Made by a program: the position numbers and the translations under genes
Shown: positions 57,902 through 64,000 of the stretch, piece by piece
Numbering within the stretch: position 1 is the stretch's first letter
Layout: every line of letters starts with the position of its first letter
The notes under the pieces: model-generated
Database searches by the model: none
What the model saw: the letters and a program-made list of their open reading frames with translations, nothing else
What the model was told of the DNA's origin: nothing
Source of the DNA: Parabacteroides faecis
Lineage (GTDB): Bacteria > Bacteroidota > Bacteroidia > Bacteroidales > Tannerellaceae
Direction: 5' to 3'
Length of the DNA: 64,000 bases
Assembly (NCBI RefSeq): GCF_014647375.1
Contig: NZ_BMPB01000002.1
Location: 248,001-312,000, forward strand

Positions 57902-58795
57902 ATGGCAGACATAAATTTGAAAGGAATGGGTGTGGCTTTGATCACTCCCTTTAAAGAAGACGAAAGTGTGGATTATGATGCGTTAGGCAAACTGGTTGAT
58001 TACCAGGTGCAGAACGGAACCGATTATCTGGTAGTGTTAGGAACTACAGCGGAAACTCCAACCCTCACTGAAGAAGAAAAAAAGAAAATTATCAGCCTTG
58101 TCGTAACGAAAGTGAATGGTCGTATACCTATTGTTTTAGGTCTCGGCGGTAACTGTACCCGTACGATTGTTGAGAAATTAAAGAATGATAACTTCGATGG
58201 TATCGACGCGATCCTGTCTGTCGTGCCTTATTATAATAAACCTTCACAGGAAGGGATTTATCAGCATTACAAAGCTATTGCCGAAGCAACAAAACTTCCG
58301 ATCGTGTTATATAATGTACCGGGAAGAACAGGTGTGAATATGACTGCTGCCACGACGCTCCGCATTGCACGTGAGTTCAAGAATGTGATTGCTGTGAAAG
58401 AGGCTTCCGGAAATATCACACAGATGGATGATATTATCAAAAATAAACCAGCTAATTTCAATGTTATTTCGGGTGACGATGGTATCACATTCCCGTTGAT
58501 CACGTTAGGTGCTATCGGTGTCATCTCTGTTATCGGTAATGCTTTCCCGCGTGAATTCAGCCGCATGGTGCGTTTGGCGTTGGCCGGAGATTATGATCAT
58601 GCCCGGACTATACATCATCGCTTCACCGAGTTATTCGAACTGCTGTTTGTAGATGGTAATCCTGCCGGAGCTAAAAGTATGTTGAATGCAATGGGCTTTA
58701 TTGAAAACAAATTGCGTTTGCCGCTGGTTCCGACACGTATTACGACCTTTGAAAAGATTCGGGACGTATTACGCGAATTAAGCATTAAATGCTGA
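57902..58795 (+). CDS. dapA: 4-hydroxy-tetrahydrodipicolinate synthase
   Basis: Condenses pyruvate with aspartate semialdehyde, the entry step of lysine and diaminopimelate synthesis. 297 residues, TIM-barrel. Marks are MGVALITPFKEDESVDYDAL, the GTTAETPTLTEEEK motif with catalytic Thr, the tyrosine stretch LYNVPGRTGVNM and the Schiff-base lysine in IAVKEASGNITQM. A terminator follows. It is a stand-alone housekeeping gene. Confidence 0.97.
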   Translation: MADINLKGMGVALITPFKEDESVDYDALGKLVDYQVQNGTDYLVVLGTTAETPTLTEEEKKKIISLVVTKVNGRIPIVLGLGGNCTRTIVEKLKNDNFDGIDAILSVVPYYNKPSQEGIYQHYKAIAEATKLPIVLYNVPGRTGVNMTAATTLRIAREFKNVIAVKEASGNITQMDDIIKNKPANFNVISGDDGITFPLITLGAIGVISVIGNAFPREFSRMVRLALAGDYDHARTIHHRFTELFELLFVDGNPAGAKSMLNAMGFIENKLRLPLVPTRITTFEKIRDVLRELSIKC

Positions 58796-58867
58796 TAAGT
58801 CGAATTGCTGATTATTTTCAGAAAATAGTCTTAAGATTGAAAAAAGTAATCTGTTGATAAATAAAGG

Positions 58868-58911
58868 AAAAGCGGTGGCTCCGGTAAATAAATCCGGTGT
58901 CACCGCTTTTT
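58868..58911. terminator. Bidirectional terminator between dapA and the acyl-CoA ligase
   Basis: A 10-bp outer stem (58868-58877 with 58901-58910) includes CCGG inner pairing and is followed by a T run on the plus strand. The minus strand also reads into Ts, so it serves both convergent genes. Confidence 0.85.
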
Positions 58912-58932
58912 CATTGATCACCTTTGGAATAA

Positions 58933-60597
58933 TTAATTTTCTTCCGCTGGCTGATACAGATATCGTTTTATACTGCGTTTCGGTGTCTTTTCAAATTCTT
59001 CCTGATATAACTTGAAACAGGAGACTTTGCTGTACGAAGGCATTTCTGCATTCAGTTGGTCTACATTCTGCTGCATCAGTTTTTCTATTTCAGAATGCTG
59101 GATACCTGCCTTATCGACCTGTTCCCAGTCCGGATAGATCAAAGCAACCAGTTTACCCCCCTGAGAGATGATCAGTGATTCAGCTACATATAACATATTA
59201 TTCAACCGGTCTTCAATCTCTTCCGGATAAATGTTCTGTCCGCTCGGACCCAGTATCATTGTTTTACTGCGTCCGCGAATGTACAGAAAGCCATCGGAGT
59301 CGATCGTTCCGAGGTCGCCGGTCCGCATCCATCCGTCGGGCATCATAACGGCTTTGGTTGCTTCCGGATTCTTATAATATCCCAACATCACATTCATGCC
59401 ACGAACCAAGATTTCACCAACTTCATTAGTAGGATTGGCAGAGTCGATACGTGCTTCCATCCGGTCGACAATCCGGCCGACGGAGCCTTTCTTGAAAGTA
59501 TCCCATTGCTCGTAAGCAACCAACGGACCGCATTCCGTCATACCATAACCTACCGTATATCGGAACTTGATCGAACGCAGGAACTCTTCCACCTCTTTAT
59601 TCAAAGCTGCACCGCCAATAACCACTTCGCCGAATTTACCGCCGAACGAATCGTTCAGTTTCTTTGCAATCGTGTCGAGAACTTTCTGATCGAGATAAGG
59701 GACTTTAAGCAACAGCTTGATAAGAGGCTTTTCCAGTTCAGGGAATATCTTATTCTTAACGATTTTCTCAATAATAAGAGGTACGGCAAGTATCAATGCC
59801 GGCTTTACGCGGGCAAAAGCTTCGGCAATGATTTTCGGACTGGGCGTACGTGTCAGGAAATGTACATGACAACCTTTATTTACACAATTCAGTATCTCGA
59901 AAGCCAGTCCGTACATATGCGCCATTGGTAGCATGCAGACAACGCTATCTCCCGGATGAATGAACGGCAGGTTATCGTAAGCAAATTGTGTATTGCTCCA
60001 TAAACTACGATAAGGGATCATAACACCTTTGGAGAAACTTGTTGTTCCCGATGTATAATTCAGAACAGCCAGTTCTTCCGGTTGTTCAGCATGATATTTT
60101 ACATCTGAGGAGGTGAATGAGCGGGGATATTTCTTTCCGAAATATTCATTGATCCTGTCACGGACCATCCGTACATCCTTGTTCTTACTTTTGATGATGG
60201 AAAAATTATCCAGCATCATGAACAGTTTGACGTCGGGCATCATCTGTTCGTTCATGTTCTCCCAGTTGTTGGCACCGGCCAAAACAGCTTTGGCTCCCGA
60301 ATGGTTGACGATATGATGGATGTTGTCCGGCTTGAACTCGTGCAGGATGGGAACGGCTACGGCTCCATACGCCAGGATTCCGAAAAAACAGATTGCCCAG
60401 TTGGACGAGTTACGCCCGACCAAAGCGACTTTGTCTCCTTTCTTGATCCCTGCATGTTCGAGTATTATATGAAATTTTTCTATACGACGGGCCACATCTT
60501 TATAATGGTATGTATGTCCATTATAATCAGAGAAAGCGGGGAGGTCCCAATGTTCCTTGATGCTGTTCTCGATAAGTCCTAAGAAACGATTTTCCAT
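58933..60597 (-). CDS. AMP-dependent acyl-CoA synthetase/ligase
   Basis: Activates a carboxylic acid, most likely a long-chain fatty acid, through an acyl-AMP to acyl-CoA or acyl-ACP. 554 residues from the ATG at 60597; a TTG eleven codons upstream is ignored. ANL superfamily motifs: A3 VLNYTSGTTSFSKGVMIPYR, A5 YGMTECGPLVAYE, A8-like DGWMRTGDLGTIDSDGFLYI with the RGRSKTMILGPSGQNIYPEE segment, and the C-terminal catalytic lysine region PKRSIKRYLY. No membrane segment. It is monocistronic and divergent from hypD. Confidence 0.9.
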   Translation of the reverse strand: MENRFLGLIENSIKEHWDLPAFSDYNGHTYHYKDVARRIEKFHIILEHAGIKKGDKVALVGRNSSNWAICFFGILAYGAVAVPILHEFKPDNIHHIVNHSGAKAVLAGANNWENMNEQMMPDVKLFMMLDNFSIIKSKNKDVRMVRDRINEYFGKKYPRSFTSSDVKYHAEQPEELAVLNYTSGTTSFSKGVMIPYRSLWSNTQFAYDNLPFIHPGDSVVCMLPMAHMYGLAFEILNCVNKGCHVHFLTRTPSPKIIAEAFARVKPALILAVPLIIEKIVKNKIFPELEKPLIKLLLKVPYLDQKVLDTIAKKLNDSFGGKFGEVVIGGAALNKEVEEFLRSIKFRYTVGYGMTECGPLVAYEQWDTFKKGSVGRIVDRMEARIDSANPTNEVGEILVRGMNVMLGYYKNPEATKAVMMPDGWMRTGDLGTIDSDGFLYIRGRSKTMILGPSGQNIYPEEIEDRLNNMLYVAESLIISQGGKLVALIYPDWEQVDKAGIQHSEIEKLMQQNVDQLNAEMPSYSKVSCFKLYQEEFEKTPKRSIKRYLYQPAEEN

Positions 60598-60641
60598 GAA
60601 GATATGTTTATTGAATAACCATGAAAACAAATTGATTGTTG

Positions 60642-60649
60642 CAAATATA
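60642..60649 (-). promoter_or_regulatory. Bacteroidetes -7 box for the acyl-CoA ligase
   Basis: The minus strand reads TATATTTG, giving a leader of about 40 bases. Confidence 0.4.
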
Positions 60650-60671
60650 CTAAAAATACGGATGCAATAAT

Positions 60672-60702
60672 TTTGTTTATTCCTTAAAAGTATTTATGTT
60701 TG
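60672..60702 (+). promoter_or_regulatory. Full -33/-7 promoter of the hypD gene
   Basis: TTTG at 60672-60675 and TATGTTTG at 60695-60702 have centres 25 bases apart, close to the ideal Bacteroides -33/-7 spacing. This is the best complete promoter seen in the window. Transcription should start near 60708. Confidence 0.55.
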
Positions 60703-60923
60703 CGATGTCAGTGTAACACTATGTAAATAATATGGTTATAAAAGGTTACAGAAAACTTTTCAATTGTTTGATGTTCTATCTTTAAACAATTTTCTCTCTC
60801 CCGGGTATTGCCGCCTGTGGTGCGGTAAATTCTTTTGTTATTCTTAATTATTTCTTTAAAAATACTGTGTGTCTCTGTGCGTAGTAGTGTATAGTGTATG
60901 CACGAATAAATAAACCATTCAAA
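60703..60923 (+). other. Long leader of the hypD transcript
   Basis: The predicted transcript carries about 215 bases before the hypD ATG, far longer than the other leaders here. It holds a wobble-containing 7-bp hairpin (60808-60814 with 60822-60828) followed by T-rich sequence, which could be an attenuator. No known riboswitch was recognised. No gene is supported in the 326-bp gap 60598-60923. Confidence 0.4.
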
Positions 60924-63362
60924 ATGAGTACGACAACAGCTCAGCGTGTACCTAAGAGTGCCTCTAATTTTGCTCCTGCAGTGGAAGCAAATGCTTATGG
61001 TATGAACGACCGTATCAAACGGTTACGCCGGCTTTCTTTCGAAGCCGAACCTTCTTTATCCATTGAACGGGCACTGATCGAGACCCGTTTCTATAAAGAA
61101 AACTATGGCAAATATCCTATCCCGATACTGCGGGCGTTGAACTTTCTGGAAATATGCAGGCATAAGACTATTTATATCGGTAAGGACGAACTGATCGTGG
61201 GTGAACGTGGTCCGGCACCGAAAGCTGTTCCTACTTTTCCGGAGCTGACCTGCCATAGCGTAGAGGATCTGCATGTGTTGAATACCCGTGATTTGCAACG
61301 TTATACGATCAGCCAGGAAGATATCGATACATATGAACGTGAAGTCATTCCCTATTGGAAAGGCCGTACACAACGGGAACGTATTTTCAGCCATGTTCCG
61401 AAAGAATGGAAAGAAGCCTATGAGGTCGGCATGTTCACTGAGTTTATGGAACAGCGTGCTCCGGGACATACGGCACTCGACGGTAAAGTATATCAATATG
61501 GTTTGCTTGACCTGAAGGAACGGATAGCCGGAGAATTGGCTGATCTGGATTTCATGAACGACCCGGAAGCGACAGATAAACAGGAAGAACTGACAGCGAT
61601 GTCTATTTCCTGTGATGCCGCTATCTTATTTGCCGAACGTCATGCCGACCTGGCTGATGAGATGGCAATGACGGAGAAAGATCCGGTACGGGCAGCTGAA
61701 TTGCGTAAGATTGCAGATGTCTGTCGTTGGGTTCCGGCACATGCTCCGCGTACTTATTGGGAAGCTATACAGATGTATTGGTTTGTCCATCTCGGAACCA
61801 TAACCGAACTAAACGGGTGGGATGCCATGAATCCGGGGCATTTCGATCAGCATCTGACACCTTTCTATGAGAAGGAAATAACAGCCGGGACACTTACCCG
61901 TGCCGAAGCCAAAGAGTTGATGTCGTGTTTCTTTATCAAGGTAAACAACCATACGGCTCCCCCGAAAGTCGGTATAACTGCTAAGGAAAGCGGAACGTAC
62001 AATGATTTCACCAACCTGAATATCGGAGGCGTGAAAGCCGATGGTAGCGACGGAGTAAGCGAAGTATCCTATATCATGCTGGAAACGATCGAAGAACTGC
62101 ATATCCTGCAACCGGGTAGTGCTATTCATATCAGCTCCCGTACGCCGGAACGTTTTCTGCGTGCCGGATGTAAAGTGATCCGTCAGGGGCATGGTTATCC
62201 TTCCGTATTTAATCCGGATGTGTATATCCAGGAATTGATGCGGCAGGGAAAGTCGTTGCAGGATGCCCGGGAAGGAGGTTGCAGTGGTTGTATTGAAGTG
62301 GGTGCTTTCGGTAAAGAGGCCTATGTATTGACTGGATATCTGAATGTGCCGAAGATACTGGAAGTAACACTTCATAATGGCGTTGATCCGGTTTCGGGTC
62401 GTAAAGTAGGACTGGAAACCGGTGATCCGCGCAATTTCGCAGATTATGATGATCTGTATGCTGCCTTTATGAAACAGCTTCGGTACTTTGTGGATATGAA
62501 GATGCGTGTCAGTAATTATATCGACCGTATGTTTGCCAAATATGCTCCGGCAACCTTCCTCTCTCTGTTTATTGACGATTGCATTGCCAAGGGACGTGAT
62601 TACTATAATTGTGGTCCGCGTTACAATACTACTTATATACAATGTACCGGTTTGGGAACGATTACCGACAGTCTTTCTTCTTTAAAGAAACATGTGTTCG
62701 AAGATAAGCGTTTCTCTATGGACGAGATGCTGAAAGCGATGGCTAACAATTTTGCCGGTGCGGAAGTGATGCGTCAAACGATTTTGAATCGTACGCCTTT
62801 CTTTGGTAACGATGATGATTATGCCGACTCTATTGCTATTAAAGTTTTTAATGACCTGTATGATACTATTGAAGGAAAACCGAATACGAAGGGGGAATGT
62901 TTCCATCTGAATATGCTGTCGACCACTTGTCATGTTTATTTCGGAAAAGTAATGGGAGCGACTCCTAACGGACGTTTGGCGGAGAAAGCGATCTCCGACG
63001 GGACATCTCCCTCTCATGGTGCCGATACGCACGGACCGTCTGCCGTTGTCAAATCATTAGGAAAACTGGACCAGGTAAAGAGTGGCGGAACTCTCCTGAA
63101 TCAGCGTTTCCTCCCGAGCCTCTTGAAACGGGAGGAGGATATTTCCAAACTGGCATCCTTGATTCGCAGTTATTTTGCTTTGGGAGGACATCATATCCAG
63201 TTCAATATCGTGGATACGGAAACGTTATATGCTGCCCAGAAATGTCCGGAAGATTATCGAGACTTGTTGGTGCGTGTGGCCGGTTATAGCGATTATTTTA
63301 ATGATATGAATGCAGACCTGCAGGCAGATGTGATTGCCCGTACGGAGCAGGATAACTTTTAA
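60924..63362 (+). CDS. hypD: Glycyl radical enzyme, probable trans-4-hydroxy-L-proline dehydratase
   Basis: 812 residues from the ATG at 60924; a GTG ten codons upstream is ignored. It is a member of the pyruvate formate-lyase-like glycyl radical family. The active-site segment GGCSGCIEVGAFGKEAY gives the thiyl Cys at residue 456 and the base Glu at 458, so it is a dehydratase-type (CxE) enzyme and not pyruvate formate-lyase, which has Cys-Cys. The glycyl radical motif RVAGYSDYF puts the radical Gly at 787. The CSGCxE context and the following AFGKEAYVLTGYLN block match HypD, which is widespread in gut Bacteroidales and turns hydroxyproline into pyrroline-5-carboxylate. Glycerol, propanediol or choline lyase activity is less likely. 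Its activase follows directly. It is oxygen-sensitive. Confidence 0.8.
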   Translation: MSTTTAQRVPKSASNFAPAVEANAYGMNDRIKRLRRLSFEAEPSLSIERALIETRFYKENYGKYPIPILRALNFLEICRHKTIYIGKDELIVGERGPAPKAVPTFPELTCHSVEDLHVLNTRDLQRYTISQEDIDTYEREVIPYWKGRTQRERIFSHVPKEWKEAYEVGMFTEFMEQRAPGHTALDGKVYQYGLLDLKERIAGELADLDFMNDPEATDKQEELTAMSISCDAAILFAERHADLADEMAMTEKDPVRAAELRKIADVCRWVPAHAPRTYWEAIQMYWFVHLGTITELNGWDAMNPGHFDQHLTPFYEKEITAGTLTRAEAKELMSCFFIKVNNHTAPPKVGITAKESGTYNDFTNLNIGGVKADGSDGVSEVSYIMLETIEELHILQPGSAIHISSRTPERFLRAGCKVIRQGHGYPSVFNPDVYIQELMRQGKSLQDAREGGCSGCIEVGAFGKEAYVLTGYLNVPKILEVTLHNGVDPVSGRKVGLETGDPRNFADYDDLYAAFMKQLRYFVDMKMRVSNYIDRMFAKYAPATFLSLFIDDCIAKGRDYYNCGPRYNTTYIQCTGLGTITDSLSSLKKHVFEDKRFSMDEMLKAMANNFAGAEVMRQTILNRTPFFGNDDDYADSIAIKVFNDLYDTIEGKPNTKGECFHLNMLSTTCHVYFGKVMGATPNGRLAEKAISDGTSPSHGADTHGPSAVVKSLGKLDQVKSGGTLLNQRFLPSLLKREEDISKLASLIRSYFALGGHHIQFNIVDTETLYAAQKCPEDYRDLLVRVAGYSDYFNDMNADLQADVIARTEQDNF

Positions 63363-63364
63363 TT

Positions 63365-63440
63365 AGTTGATAGTTGACAAGTGACAGTTGACAGGTAAAA
63401 CACCTTAAAGCTGTCAATTGTCAACTGTCAATTGTCAACT
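63365..63440. repeat. Palindromic repeat element, copy 2 (hypD-activase gap)
   Basis: Two 30-base arms (63365-63394 and 63411-63440) pair imperfectly around a 16-base loop and are made of the same TTGACA-type units as the element at 51682-51760. It fills the gap between hypD and the activase gene and ends 5 bases before the activase ATG. Confidence 0.8.
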
Positions 63441-63445
63441 GAAAA

Positions 63446-64000
63446 ATGGGATTGATATTCGACATAAAGCGTTATGCAATAAATGACGGGCCGGGCATCC
63501 GAACAACTATTTTTATGAAAGGATGCCCGCTTTCCTGTGTGTGGTGCCATAACCCGGAGGGATTATCCTGCCGGAAACAGAAACTGTATACAAAGAAGAA
63601 ATGTATAGGATGCAACACTTGCGTGAAAGCTTGTCCGCAAAAGGCATTGACATGGACTTCTGAAGGAATCGTGACCGATCGGTCTCTTTGTGACCTGTGC
63701 GGTACTTGTGCGGAAGTCTGTCCGGCGATGGCAATGGAGATATCCGGAACAGAATATTCCATCGATTACCTGATGAAAGAGATCGGGAAGGAAACGGTTT
63801 TCATGGATCGGTCGGAGGGAGGTGTTACTTTCTGTGGTGGGGAACCGTTATTACATCCGGAGATGCTGCTGGAATTGCTCAGGCGTTGCGGAGAGTTGGG
63901 TATTCACCGTGCCGTCGATACGACATTGTTTGCCCGACCGGAAATAGTCAGGGAGGTAATGGAGCATTCCGAACTATTTCTGGTAGATCTCAAACAAATG
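63446..64000 (+). CDS. hypE: Glycyl radical enzyme activase, 3' truncated by the window
   Basis: 185 codons are visible and the frame is open at the window end. A radical SAM enzyme that abstracts a hydrogen from the glycine of the preceding dehydratase. The radical SAM cluster is C27, C31, C34 in GCPLSCVWCHNPEG. Two ferredoxin-like 4Fe-4S motifs follow, CIGCNTCVKACP (53-64) and CDLCGTCAEVCP (82-93), the form seen in activases of dehydratase-type enzymes but absent from pyruvate formate-lyase activase. The GGVTFCGGEPLLHPE SAM-binding motif lies near residue 130. The name follows from its pairing with hypD. Confidence 0.88.
   Translation, partial: MGLIFDIKRYAINDGPGIRTTIFMKGCPLSCVWCHNPEGLSCRKQKLYTKKKCIGCNTCVKACPQKALTWTSEGIVTDRSLCDLCGTCAEVCPAMAMEISGTEYSIDYLMKEIGKETVFMDRSEGGVTFCGGEPLLHPEMLLELLRRCGELGIHRAVDTTLFARPEIVREVMEHSELFLVDLKQM

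Noticed and set aside
61809-62642. Long open frame antisense to hypD (277 codons)
   Set aside because: It has no recognisable domain and is a mirror of the strongly coding hypD frame.
60924-63362. Pyruvate formate-lyase
   Set aside because: The active site has CxE instead of the Cys-Cys pair, and the activase has two extra ferredoxin motifs.

Overview
The window reads as a chromosome segment of a gut Bacteroidales species, most likely Parabacteroides or Bacteroides. The evidence is Bacteroidetes-type -7 boxes (TAnnTTTG) in front of many genes, A-rich leaders without Shine-Dalgarno sites, glycan-degrading lipoproteins (GH20, GH51, GH78, GH127), and a HypD-type glycyl radical enzyme. No rRNA, tRNA, CRISPR, transposase or phage gene was seen. 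The species is inference.

Layout. 1-11260: plant-glycan and rhamnose catabolism. A 5'-truncated GH127/DUF1680 glycosidase is followed by an AraC regulator divergent from rhaB-rhaA-rhaT-rhaD, then two GH78 alpha-L-rhamnosidases. 11354-12322: a membrane-anchored DRGH nuclease. 12492-17908: a three-gene RND efflux pump. 18140-36332 (minus): a roughly 18 kb extracellular polysaccharide locus. It holds a stand-alone receiver protein, an initiating sugar-phosphate transferase with a receiver-like N-terminus, a short TolC-like protein, a Wzc-like co-polymerase, a Wzy-like polymerase, seven glycosyltransferases, an acyltransferase, an ATP-grasp protein, a Wzx flippase, and a receiver-histidine kinase at its far end. 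The middle is clearly AT-richer than the flanks. 36526-46281: GH51 and GH20 glycosidases, glyA, a Gfo/Idh/MocA oxidoreductase, a DUF4272 protein and a small membrane protein. 46464-47519: a twin-arginine DUF362 protein. 47630-55327: cysQ, an SLC13 transporter, cysC, cysD, cysN, a sulfotransferase and a secreted protein, which looks like a PAPS-making sulfation cluster rather than sulfur assimilation. 55330-60597: ligA, a small conserved gene, dapA, and an acyl-CoA ligase on the other strand. 60924-64000: hypD-like glycyl radical enzyme and its activase, the latter cut by the window end.

How the genes work together. The GH78 enzymes would free L-rhamnose, RhaT imports it, and RhaA, RhaB and RhaD convert it to dihydroxyacetone phosphate and lactaldehyde; no lactaldehyde reductase is in the cluster. 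The polysaccharide locus is a Wzx/Wzy-type pathway with unusual wiring: two-component parts at both ends, a receiver-like domain fused to the priming enzyme, and a TolC-like protein where a Wza-type export protein would be expected. The sulfate cluster would import sulfate, activate it to PAPS, transfer it to an acceptor, and recycle PAP through CysQ. HypD and its activase would dehydrate trans-4-hydroxy-L-proline.

The least explained items are the polysaccharide locus, a palindromic intergenic repeat present just before cysN and before the activase gene (with a decayed in-frame copy inside cysN), a folded GC-rich element between rhaB and rhaA, and 22-bp-phased palindromes at 45693-45747.
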